Assembly: GCA_036497565.1 (NCBI GenBank)
Contig: DASXJE010000148.1
Location: 1 to 41,641 of the forward strand
Source: Mycobacteriales bacterium
GTDB lineage: Bacteria; Actinomycetota; Actinomycetes; Mycobacteriales; QHCD01
DNA: 41,641 nucleotides
Reading direction: 5' to 3'
Shown one piece after another: positions 24,851 through 34,080 of this stretch. The notes under the pieces were generated by a model. The model was given only the letters and a program-made list of their open reading frames with translations, was not told where the DNA came from and searched no databases. Positions within the stretch are counted from its first letter, which is position 1. Every line of letters begins with the position of its first letter. The translations under genes were made by a program, and so were the position numbers.

Positions 24851-27724
24851 ATGCTCGATTCCGAGCCCACCACTGGCCCACCGGCCACCCCAACGACAGA
24901 GACACCGGACAATCCAGCACCGCAGGACACGGGGGACGCGCCCGCGAAGGCCACCCGTCGCCGCCGGAGCGCAGCGAGCAAGTCGACCACCGAGCCGACG
25001 ACCGCGAAGGCCACCAAGGCAACGAAGGCCACGAAGGCAGCCAAGGCCACCAAAGCGACGAAGGCTACTAAAGCCACCAAGGCGACTAAAGCCACCAAGG
25101 CGTCGAAGGCCACGAAGGCGGCGGCCGCCGATGCCGCCGCCCAGGCCGACGACAGCTCCGGCACCTCGCCGGCGGCGCCCACCGCCGACGCGGGCACCGA
25201 CCGGCCGGCGGCAGACGCCGCCGCTCCCACCAAGGCCACCCGCGGCCGCGCGGCGACCTCGATGACCTTCATGGCGCCCCCGGCCGAGACGGCCGCGCCC
25301 GCGGCGACCGACGACAATGAGCCGGCCGCCCGCAGTCGCCCGGCGAAGGCGTCCAAGGCCGCGAAGGCCGCGACCCCGCCGGCCGAGCCCGAGCCGGCCC
25401 GTGCGGACGGCGACGAGGCCGAGGACGGTACCCGGCGCCGCCGCCGCGGACGGCGTGGGCGAGGACGCGCGCACACCGATGAGGCCACCGGGTCGGGTGA
25501 CGCCCCGGCCGCTGCGGACGACTCGACGTCCGACGACACCGCGCCGCGGAAGGCCACCCGGTCCCGCAAGGCGACGAAGAAGACGTCCGCCGCCGAGGCC
25601 GACTCCGCCACGGGCGACGACACGGCGAACCAGGGCTCCCGGACCGATGACGCCCCGGCCGGCGACGCCGACGAGGATGGCGCGGGCGGGACCAGCCGGC
25701 GCCGCCGGCGTCGGCGCCGGCGTTCGGGAGGCGGCGACGGCGAGGCAGCCTCCGACGACCAGCCGACCCGCAGCCGGTCCGAGGGACGCTCCGAGAGCCG
25801 TTCCGACGGCGACGACGAGGTCAAGGCCATCCGCGGCTCGACCCGGCTCGAGGCCAAGCGCCAGCGTCGTCGCGACGGTCGCGACCAGGGCCGCCGCCGG
25901 GCCCCGATCCTCTCCGAGGCCGAGTTCCTCGCCCGCCGCGAATCCGTCGACCGCTCGATGGTCGTGCGGCAGCGCGGCGACCGGACCCAGATCGGTGTCC
26001 TCGAGGACGGCGTACTGGTCGAGCACTACGTCACGACCGCGAAGAGTTCGTCCTACGCCGGCAACGTCTACCTCGGTCGGGTGCAGAACGTGCTGCCGAG
26101 CATGGAGGCGGCGTTCATCGACATCGGCAAGGGCCGCAACGCGGTGCTCTACGCCGGCGAGGTCAACTGGGACGTCGCCGGCCTGGAAGGCCGGGCCCGC
26201 TCGATCGAGCACGCGCTGAAGTCCGGCGACACCGTCCTGGTGCAGGTCAGCAAGGACCCGATCGGCCACAAGGGCGCCCGGCTCACCAGCCAGATCAGCC
26301 TCCCGGGCCGCTACCTGGTCTACGTTCCTAACGGCTCGATGACCGGGATCAGCCGCAAGCTCCCCGAGAACGAGCGGGCGCGGCTGAAGACCATCCTTCG
26401 CAAGGTCGTCCCGGACGACGCCGGGGTGATCATCCGGACCGCCGCCGAAGGCGCGAGCGAGGACGAACTCACCCGCGACGTCGCCCGGCTGCAGGCGCAG
26501 TGGGAGGTCATCGAGAGCAAGGCGGAGAAGCAGAAGGGGTCGGCTCCGGTGCTGCTGCACGAGGAGCCCGACCTCGCGATCCGCGTGGTCCGCGACGTGT
26601 TCAACGAGGACTTCGCCAGCCTGATCGTGTCCGGGGACGAGGCGTGGGACACGCTCGAGCAGTACGTCGACCACGTCGCTCCCGAGCTGCGGCCGAGGCT
26701 GAAGCGCTATGAGGGCGACTCCGACATCTTCGAGGACACCCGGGTCCACGAGCAGCTCGCCAAGGCTCTCGACCGCAAGGTGTGGCTGCCCTCGGGCGGT
26801 TCGCTGGTCATCGACCGCACCGAGGCGATGACGGTGATCGACGTGAACACCGGCAAGTTCACCGGCAAGGGCGGAAACCTCGAGGAGACCGTCACGCGCA
26901 ACAACCTCGAGGCGGCCGAGGAGATCGTCCGGCAGCTCCGCCTGCGCGACATCGGCGGGATGATCGTGATCGACTTCATCGACATGGTGCTGGAGAGCAA
27001 CCGGGAGCTGGTCCTGCGCCGGTTGACCGAGTGTCTCGGACGCGACCGCACGCGGCACCAGGTGTCGGAAGTGACCTCGCTCGGCCTGGTGCAGATGACC
27101 CGCAAGCGGGTCGGCCAGGGTCTGCTGGAGGCGTTCTCCGAGCCCTGTGAGCACTGCGGCGGCCGCGGCATCATCGTGCACAGCGAGCCGGTCGACGAGA
27201 AGGGTCAGAACGGCCGGAGCAAGTCCGAGACCGCGACCAAGCGCATCGCCTCCGCCAAGGGCAAGAGTTCCGGCGGTGGCGGCCGGGACACGGCGAAATC
27301 CGGGTCCGGCGGCCGGGACGAGGCGGACGGCGGCTCCGACCGGCCGGCGTCCGAGAGCGCGGCGTCGGACAGCTCGGCGTCGGACAGCGCTGCCGCCGAC
27401 AGCCCGGCGTCTGCCGGCTCGGAGGCGACCGACACCCCGCAGCTCGATTTGCCGGCCGTCGAGGCGGCCCGACCCGTCGACACGTCGCCCAACGGCAGGG
27501 TCGACGTCGACCCGCAGTTGGCGTCCGCCCTGCGCGAGCCGGCGCAGTCGGCCGACGACGACCCCGACGACATGCCCGACCCGGCCGGCGACGACGACGA
27601 GCCGGTGAGCCCGGCCGTCTCCGAGCCGGTCGATCTCGAGCCGACGGCGGGTTCCCGACGCCGGGGGCGCCGGCGGGCCGCGAGCCGACCCGCCGGACCG
27701 CCGGCTCCCGTCGAGGCGGGCTGA
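24851..27724 (+). CDS. rng: Ribonuclease E/G family endoribonuclease
   Basis: Endoribonuclease of RNA decay and rRNA processing; 957 aa. Residues 1-340 are a low-complexity extension: a Lys-Ala-Thr tandem repeat (about 52-91), acidic Ala/Asp stretches and Arg clusters (RRRRRGRRGRGR). The S1 domain follows at about 365-450 (SSYAGNVYLGRVQNVLPSMEAAFIDIG). The DNase I-like catalytic domain has D664 in DVNTGKF and D708 in DFIDM; the Zn-link is C766-EH-C769. The C-terminus is again acidic and disordered. The ATG at 24851 is preferred, with GGAG 8 bases upstream; GTG 24845 is an alternative. It could equally be called rne. It precedes the thi operon and then rplU-rpmA, its usual neighbours. Confidence 0.95.
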   Translation: MLDSEPTTGPPATPTTETPDNPAPQDTGDAPAKATRRRRSAASKSTTEPTTAKATKATKATKAAKATKATKATKATKATKATKASKATKAAAADAAAQADDSSGTSPAAPTADAGTDRPAADAAAPTKATRGRAATSMTFMAPPAETAAPAATDDNEPAARSRPAKASKAAKAATPPAEPEPARADGDEAEDGTRRRRRGRRGRGRAHTDEATGSGDAPAAADDSTSDDTAPRKATRSRKATKKTSAAEADSATGDDTANQGSRTDDAPAGDADEDGAGGTSRRRRRRRRRSGGGDGEAASDDQPTRSRSEGRSESRSDGDDEVKAIRGSTRLEAKRQRRRDGRDQGRRRAPILSEAEFLARRESVDRSMVVRQRGDRTQIGVLEDGVLVEHYVTTAKSSSYAGNVYLGRVQNVLPSMEAAFIDIGKGRNAVLYAGEVNWDVAGLEGRARSIEHALKSGDTVLVQVSKDPIGHKGARLTSQISLPGRYLVYVPNGSMTGISRKLPENERARLKTILRKVVPDDAGVIIRTAAEGASEDELTRDVARLQAQWEVIESKAEKQKGSAPVLLHEEPDLAIRVVRDVFNEDFASLIVSGDEAWDTLEQYVDHVAPELRPRLKRYEGDSDIFEDTRVHEQLAKALDRKVWLPSGGSLVIDRTEAMTVIDVNTGKFTGKGGNLEETVTRNNLEAAEEIVRQLRLRDIGGMIVIDFIDMVLESNRELVLRRLTECLGRDRTRHQVSEVTSLGLVQMTRKRVGQGLLEAFSEPCEHCGGRGIIVHSEPVDEKGQNGRSKSETATKRIASAKGKSSGGGGRDTAKSGSGGRDEADGGSDRPASESAASDSSASDSAAADSPASAGSEATDTPQLDLPAVEAARPVDTSPNGRVDVDPQLASALREPAQSADDDPDDMPDPAGDDDEPVSPAVSEPVDLEPTAGSRRRGRRRAASRPAGPPAPVEAG
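25004..25122 (+). repeat. Lys-Ala-Thr coding tandem repeat in the RNase E/G gene
   Basis: About a dozen imperfect copies of a 9-base unit (AAG GCC ACC and synonyms) encode KAT/KAA/KAS triplets. Synonymous third-base changes (GCC/GCT/GCA/GCG, ACC/ACG/ACT, AAG/AAA) show that the protein repeat is kept while the DNA has diverged. It resembles histone H1-like lysine-alanine tails and could contact RNA or DNA. Confidence 0.9.
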
Positions 27725-27750
27725 CTGCAGGCGGGTCTGTTCAGTAGAGT
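27721..27750 (+). promoter_or_regulatory. Putative promoter of the thi operon
   Basis: CTGACT (27721-27726, overlapping the upstream stop) and TAGAGT (27745-27750) are 18 bases apart. Transcription would begin near 27757, exactly where the TPP aptamer starts, which supports the call. Confidence 0.5.
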
Positions 27751-27756
27751 CCACGT

Positions 27757-27839
27757 GCTGACGCGGGGTGCCCTGTCCCCAGGGCTGAGAACAGACCCGT
27801 CGAACCTGCTCTAGTTCGCGCTAGCGGAGGGACGTCACC
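27757..27839 (+). promoter_or_regulatory. TPP riboswitch (THI element)
   Basis: The conserved thi-box core is present: GGGGTGCC (27764-27771), CTGAGA (27785-27790), ACCCGTCGAACCTG (27795-27808), then a CTAG-TTCGCG-CTAG hairpin, GCGGAGGGA (27824-27832). P1 is formed by TGACG (27759-27763) and CGTCA (27833-27837). The Shine-Dalgarno of thiM, GGAGGGA (27826-27832), is part of the conserved 3' side of the aptamer, and no terminator follows. Binding of thiamine pyrophosphate should therefore hide the ribosome-binding site directly. Confidence 0.96.
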
Positions 27840-28655
27840 GTGGCCGATGCTGCGACCGTGCTGCCCGGTTCCCTGGTGGCCGCCGACCTGGCCGCCGTAC
27901 GCCTGCAGAATCCGCTCACCCAGTGCATCACCAACACGGTGGTGACCGGCTTCACCGCCAACACGCTGCTCGCGGTCGGGGCCTCGCCGGCAATGGTGGA
28001 GGCGGTCGAGGAGGCCGGCGAGTTCGCCGCCGTCGCCGACGCGCTACTGGTCAATCTCGGGACCTTGTCGGCGGCCCAGGTCGCCGGCATCCGGGCCGCG
28101 GTCGACGGCGCCACGACGGCCGGTACGCCGTGGGTCCTCGACCCGGTCGCCGTCGGCGGGCTGCGATTCCGCACCGGCTTCGCGGTCGAGCTGCTCGACC
28201 GTCGGCCCACCGTGGTGCGGGGCAATGCGTCGGAGATCATGAGCCTCGCCGGAGCAGGTGGGGTGGCCGGCAGGGGCGTCGACTCGCGGGCCGACTCCGG
28301 GGAGGCGCTCGATGCCGCCCGGTCTCTCGCCGCCGCGCGCCGGTGCGTGGTGGCGGTGAGTGGCGTGGTCGACTACGTGACCGACGGCGACCGCGTGATC
28401 GCCGTGACCGGCGGGCACCCGCTGATGACCCGGGTCACCGGGGTGGGCTGCGCGCTCGGCGCGCTGCTGGCCGCCTTCCTTGCCGTCGACCCGGACCCCG
28501 TGTCGGCGAGCGTCGCCGCGTCGACCGTGCTCGCCGCCGCGGGTGAGGCGGCCGCGGAGCGCGCAGCCGGACCCGGTTCGTTCGCCACCGCACTGCTCGA
28601 CCAGCTCCACCTCGTCGACCCCGACGACCTCGCCGCCCGCAGGGGCGTGTCGTGA
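27840..28655 (+). CDS. thiM: Hydroxyethylthiazole kinase
   Basis: Phosphorylates the thiazole moiety of thiamine for salvage; 271 aa. The family pattern includes NPLTQCITNTVVTGFTANT near 24-42, the LDPVAVGGL segment, RGNASEI, and the late GVGCALGALLAAF with the catalytic-site cysteine. The GTG at 27840 lies 7 bases after the Shine-Dalgarno embedded in the TPP riboswitch. The stop overlaps thiE (GTGA). It is the first gene of thiM-thiE-thiD-tenA. Confidence 0.96.
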   Translation: MADAATVLPGSLVAADLAAVRLQNPLTQCITNTVVTGFTANTLLAVGASPAMVEAVEEAGEFAAVADALLVNLGTLSAAQVAGIRAAVDGATTAGTPWVLDPVAVGGLRFRTGFAVELLDRRPTVVRGNASEIMSLAGAGGVAGRGVDSRADSGEALDAARSLAAARRCVVAVSGVVDYVTDGDRVIAVTGGHPLMTRVTGVGCALGALLAAFLAVDPDPVSASVAASTVLAAAGEAAAERAAGPGSFATALLDQLHLVDPDDLAARRGVS

Positions 28656-29287
28656 CCCGGCTCGACCTCGCCCTCTATCTCGCCACCGACACCGGCCAGT
28701 GCGGACACCGTGGCGTGCCGGCCACCGTGCGTGCCGCGGTCGCCGGTGGGGTGACCGCTGTCCAGCTGCGCGACCCGCGGGCCACGACCCGGGCGCTCTA
28801 CGACCAGACCAGGACGCTGGCCGCCGAGCTCGATGGCACGGGGGTTCCACTCCTCGTCAACGACCGGCTCGACGTCGCACTGGCGGCCGGGGCCGACGGT
28901 GTCCACCTCGGACAGGCCGACCTTCCCGTCGAGGAGGCCCGGCGGATCGCCGGTCCCCAGCTGGTGATCGGCTGGTCGGTGTCGACCGCGGAGCAGCTCG
29001 AGGCGGCGGTGGCGATGCCCGCCGGGACCATCGACTACCTCGGCGTCGGCCCGGTCTTCGCGACCGGCACGAAACCCGACGCCGGCCCCGCGCTCGGGCT
29101 CACCGCGTTGCGCCAGTTGTGCGAGAAATCGACCCTGCCGTGCGTCGCCATCGGGGGCGTCGGCATCGACAACGCCCGTACGGTGTCGGACACCGGGGTC
29201 GCCGGGGTGTGTGTGGTCTCGGCACTGTGCACTGCGCCCGACCCCGAACAGATGGCCAGGTCACTACGCCGGGAGGTCGCCGCATGA
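28652..29287 (+). CDS. thiE: Thiamine-phosphate synthase
   Basis: Joins HMP pyrophosphate and thiazole phosphate into thiamine phosphate; 211 aa TIM barrel. Visible motifs are VQLRDP, the GADGVHLGQADLP block, DYLGVGPVFATGTK (phosphate binding) and AIGGVGIDN near the C-terminus. The GTG overlaps the thiM stop (GTGA) and the TGA overlaps the thiD start (ATGA), so translation is coupled throughout. Confidence 0.96.
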   Translation: MTRLDLALYLATDTGQCGHRGVPATVRAAVAGGVTAVQLRDPRATTRALYDQTRTLAAELDGTGVPLLVNDRLDVALAAGADGVHLGQADLPVEEARRIAGPQLVIGWSVSTAEQLEAAVAMPAGTIDYLGVGPVFATGTKPDAGPALGLTALRQLCEKSTLPCVAIGGVGIDNARTVSDTGVAGVCVVSALCTAPDPEQMARSLRREVAA

Positions 29288-30105
29288 GGATCCCGAACGT
29301 GCTCTCGATCGCGGGTACCGACCCCAGTGGCGGGGCCGGGGTGCAGGCCGACCTGAAGACCTTCTCGGCGGTCGGCGGCTACGGGATGGCCGTGGTCACC
29401 GCCCTGGTCGCGCAGAACACCGTCGGCGTCGACGCCGTGCACCAGCCGCCGGCGGAGTTCGTGACGGCGCAGCTGGACTCGCTGTTCGCCGACGTGCGGG
29501 TCGACGCCGTGAAGATCGGCATGCTGGGCAGCGCCGACGTCGTCGGCGCCGTCGTCGCCGCGCTCGACCGGCACCACCCCCCGTACGTCGTGCTCGATCC
29601 GGTGATGGTCGCCAAGAGCGGCGACCGACTACTCCCCGCCGACGCGGTCGCCGTGCTCCGCGACGAGTTGCTGCCGCGCGCCGACCTGGTCACGCCCAAC
29701 CTGCCCGAGGCCGCCGACCTGCTCAGCGAGGACGAGGTCACCGACCCGGCCAGCGACGAGGCCGTGATGGCCGACCACGTCGCCCGCCTGGTCAAGCTCG
29801 GTGCCCGCCGGGTGCTGCTCAAGGGCGGTCACCTCTACGGCGCGGCCAGCGTCGACCTGTTCTACGAGGACGGCGAGATCCGGCGTTTCACCGGCCCGCG
29901 GATCCCCACCCGCAACACGCACGGCACCGGGTGCACGCTTTCCTCGGCCATCGCGGCGCTGCGCCCCCAGCGACCCGGGTGGGGGAGTGCCATCACCGAC
30001 GCCAAGCGCTACCTCACCGGCGCGCTGCGCGCCGCCGACCGGCTCGACGTCGGGCGCGGCCACGGGCCGGTGCACCACTTCCACGAGCTCTGGGCGCGCC
30101 AATGA
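29284..30105 (+). CDS. thiD: Hydroxymethylpyrimidine/phosphomethylpyrimidine kinase
   Basis: Phosphorylates HMP and HMP-phosphate; 273 aa ribokinase-like fold. Motifs are SIAGTDPSGGAGVQADLKTF at the N-terminus, VKIGMLGS, VLDPVMVAKSGD, VTPNLPEA and the catalytic-site NTHGTGCTLSSAIAA. The ATG overlaps the thiE stop and the TGA overlaps the tenA start (ATGA at both ends). Confidence 0.97.
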   Translation: MRIPNVLSIAGTDPSGGAGVQADLKTFSAVGGYGMAVVTALVAQNTVGVDAVHQPPAEFVTAQLDSLFADVRVDAVKIGMLGSADVVGAVVAALDRHHPPYVVLDPVMVAKSGDRLLPADAVAVLRDELLPRADLVTPNLPEAADLLSEDEVTDPASDEAVMADHVARLVKLGARRVLLKGGHLYGAASVDLFYEDGEIRRFTGPRIPTRNTHGTGCTLSSAIAALRPQRPGWGSAITDAKRYLTGALRAADRLDVGRGHGPVHHFHELWARQ

Positions 30106-30830
30106 GTTTCTGCGCCATGGCCTGGTCGCGTACCGCCGACCTGCAGCAGGCGATCCTGGAGCACCCCTTCAACGTCGCGCTCGCCGCCGGCACGCTGGAC
30201 CAAGACCGGTTCGCCTTCTACCTCGTGCAGGACTCCCGCTACCTGGTCGGCTTCGCGAAGGCGCTCGCGGCGGCCGCCGCCCGGCTGCCGAACCCCGTCG
30301 ACGCGGCCTTCTTCGCCGGCAGCGCCCAGACCGCGCTCGCCGTGGAGCGGAGCCTGCACGGGGAGTACCTCGCCGGGTTCGGCGTGTCCGCGGCGGAGAC
30401 AGCCGGTATCGAGACCTCACCGGCCTGCGAGGCCTACACGTCGTACCTGCACTCGGTCGCCCTCACCGAGCCGCACCAGGTGCTCGTCGCGGCCCTGCTG
30501 CCCTGCTTCTGGGTCTACGAGCACGTCGGTAGGACGATCCGCGACAAGGCGGGTGATCTGTCCGGCCACCCGTACGCCCGCTGGATCGCCACCTACGCGC
30601 ACGAGGACTTCGCCGAGTCGGTACGGCGGGCCCGCGAGGTCGCCGACCGGCTGGCCGCCGGGGCGGACCGGGAGCTCGAGCGCCGGATGGGCGCGGCCTT
30701 CACCCGCGGGTGCGAGTACGAATGGCTATTCTGGGACTCGGCCTGGCGCCTCGAGACCTGGCCCACCCGGCGGTGGCGGACGCCTGAGGACGCCCGGAAT
30801 GGGATGTCGGGCGACGATCCGGTAACCTAG
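30102..30830 (+). CDS. tenA: TenA-type thiaminase II / aminopyrimidine aminohydrolase
   Basis: Salvages the pyrimidine from degraded thiamine, giving HMP for ThiD; 242 aa. The residues known as catalytic in Bacillus subtilis TenA occur here at the same numbers: D44, Y47, Y112, C135 ([12 protein letters not shown]) and E205. That supports both the start codon and full activity. The ATG overlaps the thiD stop. As the last gene of the riboswitch-controlled operon, it completes a salvage route; the de novo genes thiC and thiG are not in this window. Confidence 0.95.
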   Translation: MSFCAMAWSRTADLQQAILEHPFNVALAAGTLDQDRFAFYLVQDSRYLVGFAKALAAAAARLPNPVDAAFFAGSAQTALAVERSLHGEYLAGFGVSAAETAGIETSPACEAYTSYLHSVALTEPHQVLVAALLPCFWVYEHVGRTIRDKAGDLSGHPYARWIATYAHEDFAESVRRAREVADRLAAGADRELERRMGAAFTRGCEYEWLFWDSAWRLETWPTRRWRTPEDARNGMSGDDPVT

Positions 30831-30836
30831 ACCGTC

Positions 30837-30886
30837 GGTGCGCTCGACGCGCCCCTTCTGCACGTGCCGCACGCAGGGCACGCACC
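30837..30886 (+). promoter_or_regulatory. Structured 5' leader of rplU (candidate)
   Basis: GGTGCG (30837-30842) can pair with CGCACC (30881-30886), and inside it CTGC (30858-30861) pairs with GCAG (30873-30876) next to CCC/GGG. A TAACCT hexamer at 30823-30828 could be a -10 box starting this leader. L21 leaders that autoregulate are known in other bacteria, but this one does not match a pattern I can name. Confidence 0.3.
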
Positions 30887-30913
30887 TCGACGAGCAAGGA
30901 AGTAGGTCCCGCG

Positions 30914-31228
30914 GTGTACGCGATCGTGAAGACCGGCGGACGGCAGTACCGCGTCGCGGTCGGCGACGAGGTGGAGGTCAACACCCTCGACGGCGAGCCG
31001 GGCAGCAGCGTCACGCTGCCCGCGCTGCTGCTGGTCGATGGTGGCACCGTCACCGCCGACGCCGACGCGCTGGCAGCGGCCACCGTGACCGCCGAGGTCG
31101 TCGGCCACACCAAGGGCCCGAAGATCAAGATCCACAAGTTCAAGAGCAAGACCGGCTACCACAAGCGGCAGGGGCACCGCCAGGCGCTCACCCGCGTCAA
31201 GGTCACCGGCATCGAGAGCGGAAAGTAG
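30914..31228 (+). CDS. rplU: 50S ribosomal protein L21
   Basis: Large-subunit ribosomal protein; 104 aa, normal length. It begins [17 protein letters not shown] and ends in the conserved [16 protein letters not shown] basic segment that binds 23S rRNA. The GTG at 30914 follows AAGGAAG. rpmA follows after 8 bases, then obgE, the standard ribosome-assembly operon. Confidence 0.98.
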   Translation: MYAIVKTGGRQYRVAVGDEVEVNTLDGEPGSSVTLPALLLVDGGTVTADADALAAATVTAEVVGHTKGPKIKIHKFKSKTGYHKRQGHRQALTRVKVTGIESGK

Positions 31229-31236
31229 GCCGCGAC

Positions 31237-31500
31237 ATGGCACACAAGAAGGGCGCTTCGTCCTCCCGTAACGGTCGCGACTCCTCCGCGCAGCGGCTCG
31301 GCGTCAAGCGCTTCGGCGGGCAGGAAGTCAACGCCGGCGAGATCATCGTGCGGCAGCGCGGCACCCACTTCCACCCCGGTGTCGGGGTCGGGCGGGGCAA
31401 GGACGACACGCTGTTCGCCCTCTCGGCGGGCGCCGTCCAGTTCGGGTTGAAGCGCGGCCGCAAGATGGTCAACATCGTCCCGGCCGCCGCCGACAACTAA
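31237..31500 (+). CDS. rpmA: 50S ribosomal protein L27
   Basis: Ribosomal protein near the peptidyl-transferase centre; 87 aa. It begins directly with [15 protein letters not shown], so there is no N-terminal cleavage extension like that of Firmicutes. [20 protein letters not shown] is the conserved core. Confidence 0.98.
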   Translation: MAHKKGASSSRNGRDSSAQRLGVKRFGGQEVNAGEIIVRQRGTHFHPGVGVGRGKDDTLFALSAGAVQFGLKRGRKMVNIVPAAADN

Positions 31501-31537
31501 GCCAACACACCATCCCTCGACGTCCATGAGGTGAGCA

Positions 31538-32968
31538 ATGACCTCGTTCGTCGACCGCGTCGTGCTGCACGTGTCCGCCGGAAACGGCGGCCACGGTGCT
31601 GCCTCCGTGCACCGCGAGAAGTTCAAGCCGCTGGGCGGTCCGGACGGCGGTAACGGCGGCGACGGCGGCGACGTCGTCCTGGTCGTCGACTCCGGCGTCC
31701 ACACGCTGCTCGACTTCCACCACCATCCGCACCAGCGGGCGACCAACGGGCGCGGCGGGCAGGGCAGCAACCGCGGTGGAGCGGCCGGCTCCTCGCTGGA
31801 GCTCCGCGTCCCGGACGGCACCGTCGCGCACACCCCCGCCGGCACGGTGCTCGCCGACCTGGTCGGCGCCGGCACCCGCTACGTCCTGGCCCGCGGCGGC
31901 AAGGGCGGCCTCGGCAACGCGGCCCTGGCCAACCGCCGGCGTAAGGCCCCCGGCTTCGCGCTGCTGGGAGAGGCCGGCGAGCAGCTCGATGTGGTCCTGG
32001 AGCTCAAGAGCGTCGCCGACGTCGGCCTGATCGGCTTCCCCAGCGCCGGGAAGTCCTCGTTGGTCGCCGCGTTGTCCGCCGCCCGGCCCAAGATCGCCGA
32101 CTACCCCTTCACCACGCTGGTGCCCAACCTCGGCGTCGTGACCGCGGGGGACACGATCTTCACCGCCGCCGACGTCCCCGGGCTGATCCCCGGTGCGGCG
32201 ACGGGGCGCGGCCTCGGGCTGGAGTTCCTGCGGCACGTCGAGCGCTGCGCCGTACTCGTGCACGTCGTCGACTGCGCGAGCCCGGAGTCCGGCCGCGACC
32301 CGGTGTCGGACGTCGACGCCGTGGAACACGAGCTCGCGCAGTACGTCGGCGACCTGTCCGGCGATCTGGCCGACCGGCCACGCATCGTGGCGTTGAACAA
32401 GGTCGACGTGCCCGAGGCGCGGGACCTGGCCGAGCTCGCCCGGAGCGAGCTCGAGGCGCGTGGCCTGCCGGTGTTCCTGATCAGCGCCGCGACGCACGAG
32501 GGGCTGCCGGCGCTGCGTTACGCGATGGCCGAGCGGGTCAACGAGCACCGCTCGGCGACCCGGTCGGAGGAACCGACCCGGATCGTGCTCCGCCCGGCCG
32601 CCGTCGACGAGATCGGCTTCACCGTCGTGGCCGACCCGGAGATCCCCGACGGCTTCCTGGTCACCGGCGACAAGCCCCGGCGCTGGGTGCAGCAGACCGA
32701 CTTCTCCAACGACGAGGCGGTCGGCTACCTCGCCGACCGGCTCGCCCGGCTGGGGGTCGAGACGGCGCTGGCCGAGGCCGGCGCCCACCCCGGGGACGCC
32801 GTACGCATCGACGACGTCACCTTCGACTGGGAGCCCAGCAGCGGTGCCGACGAGGAGCTCGCGCCGGGGCCGCGTGGGGAGGATTCCCGGCTGGATCGGT
32901 CGACCCGGACCCGGGCCGACGAGCGGCTGGCCGCCAAGCGGGCCCGCCGTCGCCCCGACCAGCCGTGA
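31538..32968 (+). CDS. obgE: GTPase ObgE/CgtA
   Basis: Ribosome-assembly GTPase with a link to stress and growth control; 476 aa. Residues 1-158 form the glycine-rich Obg fold ([14 protein letters not shown]). The G domain has the P-loop GFPSAGKSS at 166-174, DVPGLIPGA and NKVD. The C-terminal OCT domain follows at about 350-430 and then an acidic/basic tail ending [10 protein letters not shown]. The ATG has GAGG 6 bases upstream. The stop overlaps proB (GTGA). Confidence 0.97.
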   Translation: MTSFVDRVVLHVSAGNGGHGAASVHREKFKPLGGPDGGNGGDGGDVVLVVDSGVHTLLDFHHHPHQRATNGRGGQGSNRGGAAGSSLELRVPDGTVAHTPAGTVLADLVGAGTRYVLARGGKGGLGNAALANRRRKAPGFALLGEAGEQLDVVLELKSVADVGLIGFPSAGKSSLVAALSAARPKIADYPFTTLVPNLGVVTAGDTIFTAADVPGLIPGAATGRGLGLEFLRHVERCAVLVHVVDCASPESGRDPVSDVDAVEHELAQYVGDLSGDLADRPRIVALNKVDVPEARDLAELARSELEARGLPVFLISAATHEGLPALRYAMAERVNEHRSATRSEEPTRIVLRPAAVDEIGFTVVADPEIPDGFLVTGDKPRRWVQQTDFSNDEAVGYLADRLARLGVETALAEAGAHPGDAVRIDDVTFDWEPSSGADEELAPGPRGEDSRLDRSTRTRADERLAAKRARRRPDQP

Positions 32969-34080
32969 GCGCCGACGCCGCCGGCAGGCGAACCGTCCGC
33001 GACGCCTCCCGGGTCGTGCTCAAGATCGGGTCGTCCTCGCTGACCACGGTCGAAGGCGGCCTCGATCCGGCCCGCCTCGACCGGCTCGTCGACGCCGTTG
33101 CGGCCCGCCGCCGCGCCGGGCACCAGGTGGTGCTGGTGTCCTCGGGGGCGATCGCCGCCGGGCTGGCGCCGCTCGGGCTGCCGCGCCGCCCCCGCGACCT
33201 CGCGACCCAGCAGGCCGCCGCGAGCGTCGGCCAGATGATCCTGGTCGAGCGCTACGCCGCGTCCTTCGCCCGGCACGGCCTGACGGTCGGCCAGGTCCTC
33301 CTGACGGTCGACGATCTGGTCCGCCGGGCCCACTACCGCAATGCCCTGCGCACCCTCGACCGCCTGCTCGGGCTCGGCGTCGTGCCGATCATCAACGAGA
33401 ACGACGCCGTGGCCACCGACGAGATCCGGTTCGGCGACAACGACCGGCTGGCCTCGCTCGTCTCCCATCTCGTCACGGCGCAGGCGCTCGTCCTGCTTTC
33501 CGACGTCGACGCGCTCTACACCAACGATCCGCGCAAACCCGACGCCCGCCGGATCCCCGTGGTCCGCAGCGAGGCCGAACTCGCCGACGTACGCGCTCGG
33601 CGGACCGGCGCCGGTGGCGTCGGCACCGGCGGGATGGCCAGCAAGCTCGACGCCGCACGGATGGCCGGCGGCGAGGGAATCACCGTGCTGCTCGCCTCGG
33701 CCGAAGACGTGGCGCCGGCCCTGGCCGGCGAGGAGGTCGGCACCGTCTTCGCGCCGACCGGGCGCCGGGCGACCTCCCGGCTGTTCTGGCTGCGGCACGC
33801 CACCACCGCGCGGGGGGCTCTGGTGCTCGACGCCGGAGCCGTCGCGGCCGTCGTACGCCGACGCGCCTCGCTGTTGCCGGCCGGGGTCACCGCCGTCCGC
33901 GGGGACTTCACCGCTGGTGAGCCGGTCGAATTGCTCGGGCCGGACGACACGGCCGTGGCTCGCGGACTTGTCGGCTACGACGCGGGGGAGTTGCCGGCGA
34001 TGCTCGGTCGTTCCACCCGCGAACTCGACGCCGAACACCGACGCGAGGTGGTGCACCGCGATGACCTCGTCCTACTCTGA
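32965..34080 (+). CDS. proB: Glutamate 5-kinase
   Basis: First step of proline synthesis, ATP-dependent phosphorylation of glutamate; 371 aa. The amino-acid kinase domain (1-260) has [25 protein letters not shown] and a [12 protein letters not shown] motif. The C-terminal PUA domain occupies about 285-365. The GTG overlaps the obgE stop. Its usual partner proA is 3.2 kb downstream because a three-gene sugar cassette lies between. The 118 bases after it hold no clear terminator or promoter. Confidence 0.97.
   Translation: MSADAAGRRTVRDASRVVLKIGSSSLTTVEGGLDPARLDRLVDAVAARRRAGHQVVLVSSGAIAAGLAPLGLPRRPRDLATQQAAASVGQMILVERYAASFARHGLTVGQVLLTVDDLVRRAHYRNALRTLDRLLGLGVVPIINENDAVATDEIRFGDNDRLASLVSHLVTAQALVLLSDVDALYTNDPRKPDARRIPVVRSEAELADVRARRTGAGGVGTGGMASKLDAARMAGGEGITVLLASAEDVAPALAGEEVGTVFAPTGRRATSRLFWLRHATTARGALVLDAGAVAAVVRRRASLLPAGVTAVRGDFTAGEPVELLGPDDTAVARGLVGYDAGELPAMLGRSTRELDAEHRREVVHRDDLVLL

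Noticed and set aside
25004-25122. Tandem repeat considered as a CRISPR-like array or non-coding satellite
   Set aside because: The unit is 9 bases, in frame, without spacers, and varies at synonymous positions, so it is a coding repeat.
24530-27754. 1074-codon open frame on the minus strand opposite the RNase E/G gene
   Set aside because: It lies opposite a well-supported conserved gene, has Gly/Arg/Leu-rich composition with no recognisable domain, and is a usual by-product of GC-rich third positions.
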